Shown: in pieces, positions 10,489 through 20,653 of the stretch
How the letters are laid out: the number at the start of each line of letters is the position of its first letter
Position numbering within the stretch: position 1 is the first letter of the stretch
Source: Astrothelium macrocarpum
Taxonomy: Eukaryota > Ascomycota > Dothideomycetes > Trypetheliales > Trypetheliaceae
DNA: 64,000 nucleotides
Direction of reading: 5' to 3'
NCBI GenBank assembly: GCA_021030915.1
Contig: JAGEMR010000047.1
Span: 62,001-126,000 of the forward strand
Program-made: the position numbers and the translations under genes
Notes under the pieces: generated by a model
What the model was told of the DNA's origin: nothing
Database searches by the model: none
The model's input: only the letters and a program-made list of their open reading frames with translations

Positions 10489-11892
10489 TCAATAAGTCGC
10501 GTACGACATCAAAGCCGGCTCATCAAACTGCTTTGGCAGATAAGACAACAAAAAGAGACCTGCCAGTACCAAGGCTGACTCCGTACCAACGACTTCGGTC
10601 AAACTCAGTCCCGGAGCGGTTATTTCTTGACACACACTGCCTAAATCCAACCTGCTTGGGTCTCCGGGACCATCATTTGTCAGTGCATCCACTGCAAGTG
10701 CGTAACCCAAGGCATTATAAAGGGTCCCAACGTGATCATAAACCCCGCCAGCCGGTTGCGCGTTACAGACTACCTGCAGCTCATTGTTGGTCACTCCAAC
10801 ATTTGAATCATCATTCATCCACGCGGATGCACCAGTTCCCGTTTGAGGTTGCACAATCTCGTCAAGGGAAGAGAAAATGGTAGTTGTTGGAACGTAAGCT
10901 GAGTCTCCCCCGTTTTGTCGAAGCTGATTGATAAAGGTCGAATTATATTCTTGCTGAATGGCGCTTGCATCGCAGGGCAACTCTGGAAAATAGGGACATA
11001 TGACGTAAATGATCTCTGTACCATGGAAATCGGGGGAGAAAGCTACAAAGTCGCTGACAACGCTTCTAGTAGATGGCCAGTATTTGAGCGCCCATTGAGT
11101 GTTTAGATTGCCTTGGCTCCAGCCTATCACGGAAACATTCGAATCGCTTGAGATACCAGAGATATAGTTGATAGCGTAAGCGACGTATTCGGCATTGACC
11201 TGGGCATCTTGAAGTAATTGACCAGGAATATTCAGCCACACTGGATCGGCATAAGGAACATCCGTCAACAAGGGGATGTAGTTTCCACTAAAGGTCTCAA
11301 ATCCTGTATTGCCGGTTCCAGGAACCAAAATTGTTGGTGGTTTTCGCCCGTATGTGAAGCCCGACGGAATATAGATTGATTGGCGAAGTTCAGTTTCGCT
11401 GAGAGAATATTGTGCATCCGTCGACTGCTTTTGGGGATAGACTGTTGTTAAAGAACTCCTGACATTCAGATTGACTTCTGAATTGGGACCGATAATACCC
11501 AGACCATTGACGAGATTGACCAAACTTTGGCCCAAGTTGTCTGGTTCAAAGTCATTGGCGATCAATTCCACAACGCTGTCGTAAAAAGAACCCTGTGAAG
11601 GTGCTGGGGCGATGATACTGCTGATGATTGAAGTTGCCTCAGGGATTGACGTGAGTGTTGTTGTAGGCGTAACGGCTTCAACGGCTGCAAGAAGTTCACT
11701 TATGATTGAGGAAGCTACAGTAACATCTGGAACGGGAGCAACAATCACGCTCGAGAGGATATCTCCTATTTCTCCAAGAAGGCTGGTGACTTCATTTTGC
11801 CTCTTGACTCGAACACCGGTAGGAGTTGGTGTAGCTAATAATGTTTGAAACAGGGTAGAACCCACAGCAAGCAACAAGAAAAGAAGGTTCAT
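10489..11892 (-). CDS. Secreted alpha/beta-hydrolase, Candida antarctica lipase B type
   Basis: Single exon, 467 residues, start ATG at 11892. Residues 1-20 form a signal peptide (MNLLFLLLAVGSTLFQTLLA); a Lys-Arg at 30-31 is a possible Kex2 propeptide site. A variable region of about 140 residues precedes the catalytic domain, which starts near PTILVPGTGNTG. The nucleophile elbow is GWSQGN with Ser259, as in the TWSQG elbow of CALB; the acid is Asp344 in SSLDEIVQPQ and the base His387 in YDHVGTL. VVSDFVAFSPDFHGT and the C-terminal LMSYATY also match CALB-type enzymes. Expected to hydrolyse esters or lipids outside the cell; substrate unknown. Confidence 0.9.
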   Translation of the reverse strand: MNLLFLLLAVGSTLFQTLLATPTPTGVRVKRQNEVTSLLGEIGDILSSVIVAPVPDVTVASSIISELLAAVEAVTPTTTLTSIPEATSIISSIIAPAPSQGSFYDSVVELIANDFEPDNLGQSLVNLVNGLGIIGPNSEVNLNVRSSLTTVYPQKQSTDAQYSLSETELRQSIYIPSGFTYGRKPPTILVPGTGNTGFETFSGNYIPLLTDVPYADPVWLNIPGQLLQDAQVNAEYVAYAINYISGISSDSNVSVIGWSQGNLNTQWALKYWPSTRSVVSDFVAFSPDFHGTEIIYVICPYFPELPCDASAIQQEYNSTFINQLRQNGGDSAYVPTTTIFSSLDEIVQPQTGTGASAWMNDDSNVGVTNNELQVVCNAQPAGGVYDHVGTLYNALGYALAVDALTNDGPGDPSRLDLGSVCQEITAPGLSLTEVVGTESALVLAGLFLLSYLPKQFDEPALMSYATY

Positions 11893-12653
11893 GATTTGAC
11901 ATGCATCTCAGGAAAGAAAACAATAAACCTGGGGGAATTACATATTTTAAAAGCTGGAAATGCACCATCAATTTACTAGAGAATCAGAGCAAAGGATACT
12001 GGTCAGGAGATAGGCTGAAGAGAGCGACTCTGCAAATTCTATCACTTCCCGTTACGACGAAATTTGGTCCAATCATGGCGACCGATGTTAGCAATCTTTA
12101 TCGATTTAGAGAACCTTCATTTATGGCTTTCCAGATTCGTCTTTGCCGGCTTGATGGCCCTGATCATCAGTTCGGTCCGACTGCAGCCAAAGACACGGAA
12201 AACCGTTCAAATGACTGATCTTAGGCAGCGACGTTATGTTTCAAGTTTTCGTGTCTGCAACGTTAGACGGTGGCGGTGGTAGAGAAAGCGAATTGATAGA
12301 TGGGTCGTCTTCAGGGGAATGCATGTAAAATCTGCAGATAGAGTTTCTACGATTTCCCAATGCTAACCCAAGACGGAAGATCATGCTAGTTAATCGCGGG
12401 AGATTTACGACAGCGCGCAACCGATCACCCGATAGAGTGGTATTCTTAGATCGTGACGCACCAGAATTTGCCCCGCAAACTAGCAGAGGAGAGCCAAGTG
12501 TGGCACTAATGGTGCGTTACAGAAGAGTGGAGAGAACGTTGGGATCGTCCATGACATTGCCGATGAAAACATAACTGCATAATCCCGGATTAAAGTGCAT
12601 TTTGCCCTCTGAATTGTCCCGCTCTGCACCTGTTAGCGTAAACAACGACGAAA
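11893..12653. other. Divergent intergenic region, lipase / epoxide hydrolase
   Basis: Promoters of the two hydrolase genes. Small frames here have no family resemblance. No repeat seen. Confidence 0.5.
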
Positions 12654-14376
12654 ATGACTCCAACACCATATCGGATCTCAGTACCAGATGAGAAGGTGGA
12701 TCAACTCAAGGCTAAACTTGAACTGACCACTTTTTCAGATGAATTAGATGATGCAGGATGGTCTTATGGTACTCCTTTGTCCGATGTGAAGAGGCTTGTG
12801 GCTTATTGGAAGGATAACTTTGATTGGCGTAACGTCGAGGCAAAGCTGAACGACCTCCCCCAGTTTAGAGAGAAAGTGCCGGTTGAAGGGTTTGGAGAAT
12901 TGGACATTCATTTCGTCCATCAACGCAGTGATGTTGATGGGGCTATCCCTTTGCTGTTCTGCCATGGATGGGTAATAAAAATCATTTTCCTGGGTTTTAG
13001 TTTTGGACATTCAATCATGCGTTCCACTCCATCGGTTCACTTCAAAAATTTGAATTAATTAGACCAGAAGAGCAAAAACCATCCGTCATTTACCACAAGA
13101 GTGCATTATTGCTCTTCGCCATGTTTTTATCCTGCTTGTTACTTTCGACTCTATCATGTCTTTTGCCTCGCTATGCACCATCACTATTTTCTCATTCAGC
13201 CATACTCACAAACAATAGCCTGGCAGTTTCGTCGAGGTTTCCAAACTCCTTCCCCTACTAAAGGGAGATAACAAATCCCCAGCTTTCCACGTCGTCGCTC
13301 CATCTCTGCCAAATTACGGCTTCTCCGAAGGCGTAAAGAAGAAAGGCTTCTCCATCTCCAAATATGCCGAGACTCTCCACAACCTCATGCTTAAGCTAGG
13401 CTACGACCAATATGGTATGTCAAGCATCCCCTTCTAATCCCCTCTCTCCACCACCCCATTCGCCCACATCTAATCTTCTCCCCAACACAGTAACCCAAGG
13501 CGGCGACTGGGGCTGGTTCATCACCCGCTCCATCGCGCTACAATATCCATCCCACAGCCTCGCGCACCACGTCAACATGGCACGCCCGCTCGGCCCCCCC
13601 TCCTTCACCTCACACCCGCTACTCGCACTACAACACGCACTCACCCCGTACACGGCGCGCGAGAAGCGCGATCTGGAGCGCGCGCGCTGGTTCAACGAGC
13701 AGGGTTGGGGCTACGGCACGATCCAGTCGACGAAGCCGCAGACGCTCGGGTATAGCCTGTCGGACAGCCCCGCGGGCGTGCTCGCGTGGATCTACGAGAA
13801 GCTGGTCGACTGGACCGACGGCTACGCGTGGACCGCTGACGAGGTGTGCACGTGGGTCAGCATCTACTGGTTCAGCACGGCGGGACCCGCAGCCAGCGTG
13901 CGCATCTACTATGAGAGTCGGCATGAGGATGGGGTGGCGGGGCGGATGGAGACGATTAAGCGGGTGGGCGGGTGGATTCCGCACGCGAAGGTCGGGCTGC
14001 TGTATTCGCCAAAGGAGCTGACGCCGTTGCCGAGGTGAGTTTGGGGGAGTGGTGAGGTTGCAGGTGAATTTTGTGTATTGTGGCGAGCTGACTGAGTTGG
14101 GTGGGAACTAGGATCTGGGGTCGAACGCTGGGGCCGGTGGTGCATGAGAAGGAATTGGAGCATGGAGGGCACTTTGCCGCGTGGGAGAAGCCGGAAGAGG
14201 TTGCGGGCGCGCTGAATGAGATGTTTGCAAAGAGTGAGTTGATTTCAGCTTTCTGGGATCGTGAAAGGGCGGTGTTCTTGGGCCAGATCACTTTGCCGCA
14301 ATTGTTGCCGCCTGTGCCTCGACACTTGTCTCCCGTTTGTATTATGAATCAAGAGTATCAGCTGATGGTTGAGTAG
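12654..14376 (+). CDS. Epoxide hydrolase, EHN-domain alpha/beta-hydrolase
   Basis: Converts epoxides to vicinal diols. Model: join(12654..12971, 13219..13414, 13491..14034, 14112..14376), 440 residues. The N-terminal ~100 residues are the epoxide hydrolase N-terminal domain (YRISVPDEKVDQLKAKL, TFSDELDDAGWSYG). The first join rebuilds the oxyanion motif HGWPGSF; the second rebuilds VTQGGDWGW, whose Asp is the nucleophile; the final exon has GGHFAAWEKPEE with the catalytic His. Intron 1 is 247 nt, long for this window. Exon 3 is much richer in G+C than exons 1 and 2. The last ~35 residues after the His motif look unusual for the family, so the 3' end may be mis-modelled or altered. Confidence 0.88.
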
Positions 14377-14792
14377 ATGGCCCATGTTACGGCATCGTCA
14401 AGGGCAAGACAGGCTATAATGCCCGTGCCTCTTTGTAAAGCCTACCAAGGGAGAGCACTAGATAGTGAGGTGGAATGGCAAACGTTATTCGCAATATGCA
14501 AAATGTCACGAGCAATGACAGTGAATAATGAGCAGTCGTGAAAATAGGTAATATGCATTAATTTATAGGATTGATTAGTGAATCGAAGTGCATGAGTATG
14601 TAGCAAGTTGCCTCCCAAAAAGTTCCCTAATCAGCATATACACAGAGGCTGCTGATGATGCTCGCATATAAACAAATTCTAACACCGTCGCTGTACATGA
14701 AAGGCACAAAAATCCCATCGCCCATTGACTAGGCGCTTCTATGTCTATGCTCTAGGAAATTGTCGTTATAAACATCAACATCGTGGTAAAGC
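14377..14792. other. Convergent intergenic region
   Basis: Presumed 3' UTRs of the epoxide hydrolase and the LsdA-like gene; AT-rich, no feature recognised. Confidence 0.5.
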
Positions 14793-15947
14793 TTAGTTGA
14801 TCTCAATGAGACCAGGAGCGATCAAGGCGTTTGCAGCCACCTCGTCAGCGCTAGTAAAGTTGTCACCGGCAGCAACAGCGGCAATGGTCAACCCATTCAT
14901 CATGTTTGCACTGTAGGGGAAGTGCGACGAGATGAATACCGTCTCACCGGTGATGTTGACGAATTTGATTGGCTCCACAACAGGCACGTTCTGTTGGTTG
15001 ATGTAGACCATGTTGAGACTGCTCACGACGTGGGCTTGACGATACTTTTCAGCATCAGGAGTCATGAGAGAGAAGCTGAAGAGAAGGTCTTGGTCTCCAG
15101 GGGCGATTGGCATGGTCTCGACCTTGAGAGGGATGTAGGATACCAAGTCTTTTTCAATGGCAGTGATGTTGCTTTGTTCGCACGTGTTGGCGACGACATT
15201 TTCGAGGATGGCGGTGTAGGCAAAGTTGCGAGTAGCAGTGGTGATGAAGGGTAATGCGTTAGGATTCTTGTGTGCGTCCGCTTGCAAGATACGGTAGTAC
15301 GCATCTTGCTCACCTTCCTGGGAAATGACAGAAGAAATTTGACGAACAAGGCCGAAGTCACCATTTTGGGCAAAGATCTGGTTCACGTCTTGTAGAACGC
15401 CAAGAACGACATCGGTAAAAGTTGCGGCAGTGGCGACGGCATCTTGGAAGTTGTTGACGTTGAAATCGTACGTGCAGCCAACGATGATGTCTTGTTGGTT
15501 GGCTGCAAGAGCACCGTTCACGTCGAGAGCATGAAGCTCTTCCTGGGCTTGGGTAGCTGTAAGCATCTGGATGACGGCTGACCTCTCGAATCCATTCAGG
15601 TCTTCCTCTCGGAAACCAGTTATGTTGTTTGTGACATTGGACAGGAGCTGAGTGAAGAAGGCCGTCTCGAAGATCTCATTGAAGGCGAGCAGGCGAAGGT
15701 TGGCATATCCTGCTGGACTAACTGGTGAAGGAGCAGGGCCGTTGGGAAGAGTACCCGAGGCTTGGTCTTGAATATCTTGGACTGCTGCTTGATTGGGAGT
15801 TGGAAAGCCGTTGCCAAGAGGGAGTTTGATTTCAGAGGTGTTGCTTGATGGGACTGTTCCATAATGAATGGTGAGGGGAGCTGCAGCAACGAGTGAAGAG
15901 ATACAGGAGAGGCCAACGAGGGCGGCAGAGGTGAATGAGGAGCGCAT
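14793..15947 (-). CDS. Secreted ferritin-like protein, late sexual development (LsdA/Rds1-like)
   Basis: Single exon, 384 residues, ATG at 15947. A signal peptide covers about the first 22 residues (ending LVAAAP). The mature part begins with a short low-complexity stretch, then a helical ferritin-like domain with FNEIFETAFFTQLL, QAQEELHALDVNGAL and SQEGEQDAYYRILQ. The EELH and E..QD..YR elements resemble the ferritin-like metal ligand pattern. The Aspergillus relative LsdA is expressed late in sexual development and Rds1 in stressed fission yeast; the biochemical role is unknown. Several NxT/NxS sites suit a glycosylated extracellular protein. A TATATATTT element lies about 150 bp upstream. 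Confidence 0.85.
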   Translation of the reverse strand: MRSSFTSAALVGLSCISSLVAAAPLTIHYGTVPSSNTSEIKLPLGNGFPTPNQAAVQDIQDQASGTLPNGPAPSPVSPAGYANLRLLAFNEIFETAFFTQLLSNVTNNITGFREEDLNGFERSAVIQMLTATQAQEELHALDVNGALAANQQDIIVGCTYDFNVNNFQDAVATAATFTDVVLGVLQDVNQIFAQNGDFGLVRQISSVISQEGEQDAYYRILQADAHKNPNALPFITTATRNFAYTAILENVVANTCEQSNITAIEKDLVSYIPLKVETMPIAPGDQDLLFSFSLMTPDAEKYRQAHVVSSLNMVYINQQNVPVVEPIKFVNITGETVFISSHFPYSANMMNGLTIAAVAAGDNFTSADEVAANALIAPGLIEIN

Positions 15948-17579
15948 GTCGATTGTTTACTGGTTAAGCGATCCTGGAAAAGTAAGGATAGAAATCAAAG
16001 TCAATGGGGAAATGGTATGACTGACGGTGAAGATGGTCAGGGCTGGTCGATTGGTTGAGTGGATGATGGAGGCTGCTAATCTGGGGAGAAGGCGGGAAAT
16101 ATATATGAGATATTTCGGAATGTTTCTCAACGAACAGTGAATGCTTGGATCACGGTGTTCGCTTCGCCATCCCCGGATTGGTGAGAGGCCGATCAGAAAG
16201 GTCAGCTTGGCTTGTAAACGCCTACGGCTTGATGCAGGGCCGGCTCAGCCCGCCGTCACTCTACCAATCGAGGCACAGCCTGGTGCGGCCAGCCATTTTT
16301 AGGGTGCAATTAGGCAGGGGCTCCCAGTCGGAAGTCGAACATCCCGCCAAATCAATAGCTGTGCCTAAACGCTTGGACAATTTCAAGAAAAGCTTGTCTT
16401 TCGGAAAGCCCAGACTCGGCTGACAACCGAAGATCAGGGTTCACCTTGAAGAGCGAAACTTTGGTTTGCATCTCGGGAAACAAACATCTAATTAGATCTC
16501 TGGGCTTGGAGTCATTTCTACCATGGTCCCCACGCTCTTCCAACAGTTGACATGGAAACCCAAAGTTTCCTTGGCCCCAGACCTCGCACGGAGCCTAAAG
16601 CCTCGTGGATCCACAAGCTACCATGCAGCCTATGCGCGGGCGGCACGGTTTGGATCCGTGGAAACCAGCACCTCAGCCTTTGCGGATTTGCAATTCAGTG
16701 CGTTTTGACACTGCGTGGAGCGGATACAGTCATGTGGCATAACGTAGTATTTGCAAAGGAGAGCATTCCCAGCCTCCCACCTCCCACCGGTTTGTCGGAT
16801 ATTTTCCAGCCTCACGTTAGATTGGTGGTCATACGAGTGTTGTCACTCGAAGGGAACTCGCGTCTCTCATCCTAAATCCTTCTACATGTAGTGAATCAGT
16901 TTGAGACAGGCTTAATCTGTTATTCCCACCTTCCGTTGCCAGCCACAACGGAATCTTGCCCAACTGGCTCCCCCATTCGTTCGGCTACGTTTCGCATAGA
17001 CGCCTGCATTGCTTTTTCAGGTGATCCAAAGAACGCCATACTGCTTTGATAGGCAAGTGCTGATTTCCACCCACGTATCCTGCTTGTCGTTCCATAGGTT
17101 CATTCGCTTCATCACCTAACACACCCAAACTAAAGAGACTTAATAGAATCCTTTTCTGTGCCGTGATAGCTGACATATTCCTCTGGACCAAGGCTGGCTA
17201 AAAGGCGACAAATACGCAAGCCGTGCAAAATGCACTTGGACAAAGAGCGTTGGCTTTTTCAATACATTCCACAGCAGGCACAGCTGCAGGCAGGGGCACG
17301 AATCGGCAGATGTATGATGATCAAAAGAGTGGAGATTTGCGGGTTGGAAATTTACTTGATTATGCGCAACACGTCTTGGGGTATGTCCAAGCATCCTCCC
17401 TCAAATCTACCTTGGGCGCATCTAAATGCTACGTACACGAAGGGAAGCTCTCCAATGAAGTTTTCTTTTGGGCGACCCCACCTCGTGAGATTTGGTCATG
17501 TCATCCAATGGTAAGCTCGTTGTTTCAGGATGCATCGAGCAGCGTAATCTACGTTTGGCTTAGAATCTAGCAAAACTGT
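15948..17579. other. Long intergenic region
   Basis: 1.6 kb upstream of the LsdA-like gene and downstream of the four-TM gene. Frames of 60-115 codons on both strands overlap each other and carry no motif I recognise. No repeat with the rest of the window was seen. Confidence 0.5.
16098..16106 (-). promoter_or_regulatory. TATA-like element upstream of LsdA-like gene
   Basis: On the minus strand this reads TATATATTT, about 150 bp before the ATG at 15947. Position and sequence fit a TATA box of a tightly regulated gene; function is inferred. Confidence 0.3.
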
Positions 17580-18432
17580 TTAGAAGACGGCGGAATCCGA
17601 ATCTGATACCTTCCTGATCATTGGGACCGACTCTTCATTGTATGTCCTCCAAACATGGACTGCAGCAGCTGCAAATCCGATATACGTGAGATAGCTTTAA
17701 GGTATCAGTCAAATTCCGAAGAAATCCTGCATGACGACGAATATCGCCTAGCAAGCGTCCGAATATGCAAGTGTGACTTACATGAGTACCATTAGCAGTC
17801 CAAGACCAACCATTGCCGCAGTAATCGCAGCAGATACATCTTTGACTTCCCCGTTTACAGTTTGTAAGGTCCACTGAAAACAGCCTGGTTGCAACCATTA
17901 GCAAATCTCCAGCCAATCCTAGTAAAGGATGCTGGATCTGTGGCAGGGACATCACTTACTGTCGTAGGTAGTAAATAAGCTAGGGGAATAGTCGCAAGTC
18001 AGCCACATTACCGCACAAGGTATCCATCCAGCAGCAAATATGGTTGAAATGACAAGCGCATAGACTGGAGAAGCGGTCTTGCGGATGTAGAGAGGGATAT
18101 CGATGAGGGCGAAGAATATAGAGGCGACAGGGGCTGTGCCACAGTAGAAGATGGCCCATCTACACCAGCTTTGTTCAGTCGCTACTTCTCATTGCAAAGC
18201 GAGTTGAATCTTCATCTACTCACACCGTATTGAAGTTCTTTCCATGCCCGGCATCATAGACCTTGTCTTCATTTACTGGTGCTTTGGACAATTGGTGAGC
18301 ATACTCGATATTAATAACCAGGGATGCAATGGCGCCGAAGAGTGCCGCGGTTTCGATGAGTGGGAGACTACGATAAGACCGACTGTCCCTGATTCCCACC
18401 TGTTCGAAACTCTTGTCATGGAAGCCAGCCAT
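17580..18432 (-). CDS. Four-transmembrane protein of unknown function (MARVEL-like topology)
   Basis: Model built by hand: complement join(17580..17694, 17782..17884, 17960..18159, 18224..18432), 208 residues, introns of 87, 75 and 64 nt. Start at ATG 18432 (MAGFHDKSFEQVG). Four hydrophobic segments: LIETAALFGAIASLVINIEY; WAIFYCGTAPVASIFFALID; ASPVYALVISTIFAAGWIPC; and MVGLGLLMVLIYLTYIGFAA. The C-terminus is hydrophilic (RTYNEESVPMIRKVSDSDSA). Charged residues are absent inside the segments, and each join keeps the frame open with canonical GT/AG ends. Topology and size resemble MARVEL-type four-helix proteins, but no signature proves this. Exons are all short, so single-frame scans miss the gene. 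Confidence 0.7.
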
Positions 18433-19660
18433 TGCCAACGGAAAAAGAAGCTAGTAATACAGCGAGCGTTCAACGCTCCTTCATACGAAATGAATGTAGA
18501 AATGAAAAAGTCGTACAGACCAGCTGCTTGACTGCAAAGACATTGAGAAAAGGAGTGTGTAGTGTAAGGAAAAGACCTCGAAATTCAACGAACTGCAGAC
18601 CAGATGTGCCCTACCTAAGACGCCATGCAATGTGTCCCCTCGGCCATCAGGATGATGGTGTTGTCATTCTGATCAGCCAACATGATCCATACGTGGCCCA
18701 ACTGGGGTGCACGCCGTACACCCACTACTTCATCCAAGAGTCCGGTCCAACGGTCTATTGCTATCCATAAAGTGCTATTACAAGATTCTTCCCGTTGGTA
18801 GATTTTTGAAAAAGTTGTGCGGAAAACTTTTGATCTGGTGGATGGACGAACCCTAGTTTCCCCGCGCGCATTGGGGTGCACCGTGCCATTACTCAGAACG
18901 GTAAGGTATATTTAGATACTCTGAAATTATAGGCTTTGGCATTTTACAAATTCACGGAATGGATAATTTCCAAGAGATGCTTGCTAAATATGGTGGTGGT
19001 GTTAGCAGGGTATGTGACAAGACATGTGGTGACCTACAAAAATCAAGATTAGCCATTTACATGTCGAGACGGCCCCGTTACTGTATCGAACGATTGGTAA
19101 TCTTAACATTCTTTTCAACTGATGCGTTCGACGAATGTGATTTCTGTTATGATTGAGGACCCTCATAACATGTGTATCAAGAAGTATGACCTTTGCAATC
19201 CATGGCGCACCCCCTGACAATTGGATATTGGCAGGCCCCAGTCTTTGTCGCAAGCAAAGAAGTAATCCGAAGAGAGTGTTATGTGACGGTTGTTAAACTG
19301 TACTAAGATGCGAGTTGATATGTCGCCACACTAGGAGTTACAAGAGGAAATAACGTAGACCGTCAGACATAATTAACCGTACATACATTACAAAGGACCA
19401 CAATGCCATTGTAAGTAATTAGATCTACGACCAATTTATTGAGACATAGTTCTAGACGATTTTGGCCTTGACTACTACTGAGGCTCCCCCAGTACTTATT
19501 TGATGAACCACACCTCTTGCGCTCCATGACATTTCTTATGCAATCTCCTGATGGGTACGTTGAAAACATTAATCTGTTGATACATGATCTGTCCTCGTTG
19601 TCCACGAGAGACGTCAACATCCGCGAAGCATTGAATTCACAGGGCTCTAAGATCAGGTAG
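18433..19660. other. Intergenic region, AT-rich
   Basis: 1.2 kb between the four-TM gene start and the Cid2 stop. Only short frames; the stretch from about 18900 to 19640 is AT-rich. No RNA gene or repeat recognised. Confidence 0.5.
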
Positions 19661-20331
19661 CTAGCTTGATCCTGATTCGCTCCTGGAATGTTCTCTCCAT
19701 CTTTCTAGTGCTTCTTCAGCTCCCAATGCACTGATTTTCCCATCATCTTGGCATCGTTCCTTGACAACTTCCCAACTTCTTTCCCTCACAATTCTTTCGA
19801 CCCCTCGCTCGTTCCTTATGAGTCCGGCTAGCATCTCTGTTCGTGCTTCTCGTGGGGACCATCTTGCGCTGTAAGGGTCTAACCTCTCATCTATCACGCG
19901 TTCTCTTGCTCTGGAATTTTCAACTTCTCTTAAGAGAGCGTCAGGATCGTCGGGATCCGGTGAAGTGGCAACGGATGTGCAGTAGGCAAGGACATCAGAA
20001 CGAACTTGCCAGGAGGGAAAGAGGACCTGGTTCGCAAAGGTTTGACATTTTGAGCCAGGAATTTGTCGCCTCCCAGATGGTGGATTCCTGAGCTGAGTCG
20101 AAACCTTCGTGGGATCAAAAGGATCCTGGCCAGGGGTCAAGAGAGCATTTAGGTTTTGAGATATCGAATCGTCTATTGTTGCTCTTGAAAGGCGTAGAAA
20201 GTCTGCGTAGATGAATCTTGTCACTAAAAGATTGTGACAGGGCATTGGAAATCTCTTAGCGTACCTCTGAGCGCCGTCTGATTGAAACAGAATTGCGGCG
20301 TAAGACTTGGCGCTGAAGAAGGCTTTGACAT
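19661..20331 (-). CDS. Caffeine-induced death protein Cid2 family
   Basis: Model: complement join(19661..20202, 20265..20331), 202 residues, one 62-nt intron. The join turns FNQTALRG and YADFLRLSRAT into FNQTALRDFLRLSRATIDDS, the conserved start of fungal Cid2 proteins. Other conserved blocks: CQTFANQVLFPSWQVRSDVL, SVATSPDPDDPDALLREVE and RLDPYSARWSPREARTE. Fission yeast cid2 was found through caffeine sensitivity; molecular function is unknown. The chosen ATG (20331) gives the short N-terminus usual in the family; an earlier in-frame ATG would add about 30 residues. It is divergent from DNA ligase I and may share its promoter. Confidence 0.88.
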
Positions 20332-20653
20332 ATCTCGACCATCAACCTGTTTCTCTCTTCCAGACAACTCTACGGATGTGGTGTCTGTTTCTGACGACCA
20401 GAATAATTTCGCCAGATCAAACATCAGAGCCGGAGGCTCATCTCCAAATCCATCTATACATCTAGCGAACGTAGGAATGGATTGTAGAATTGGAGTACTT
20501 GGTAATAAGTCGTGATGAGTTCGATATACCGAGTCTACGTCATGCCGCTCTTACAAAACGCGAGCGCGTCCACCGCGTGCCACGCGCCTGCCTTGAATCT
20601 TCAACCACGTTTGCATGACCTCGCCTTCGAAATAGCATTTCCCGCGTTGGGAT
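20332..20653. other. Divergent promoter region, Cid2 / DNA ligase I
   Basis: Contains the ACGCG cluster listed at 20558-20586 and otherwise no gene. Confidence 0.6.
20558..20586. promoter_or_regulatory. Cluster of four ACGCG/CGCGT (MCB-type) elements
   Basis: ACGCG at 20558 and 20582, CGCGT at 20565 and 20574, all within 29 bp, 68-96 bp before the first ligase ATG (20654). ACGCG(T) is the MluI cell-cycle box bound by MBF (Mbp1/Swi6), which drives G1/S genes including CDC9 in budding yeast. The cluster is seen; its role here is inferred. Confidence 0.6.

Noticed and set aside
1..16000. A secondary-metabolite cluster (transcription factor, MFS exporter, epoxide hydrolase, lipase close together)
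   Set aside because: No polyketide synthase, peptide synthetase, terpene cyclase or tailoring oxidase is present, and housekeeping genes are interleaved.
16145..17570. Series of 60-115-codon frames between LsdA-like and four-TM genes
   Set aside because: They overlap on both strands without motifs; no signs of transposon ends.
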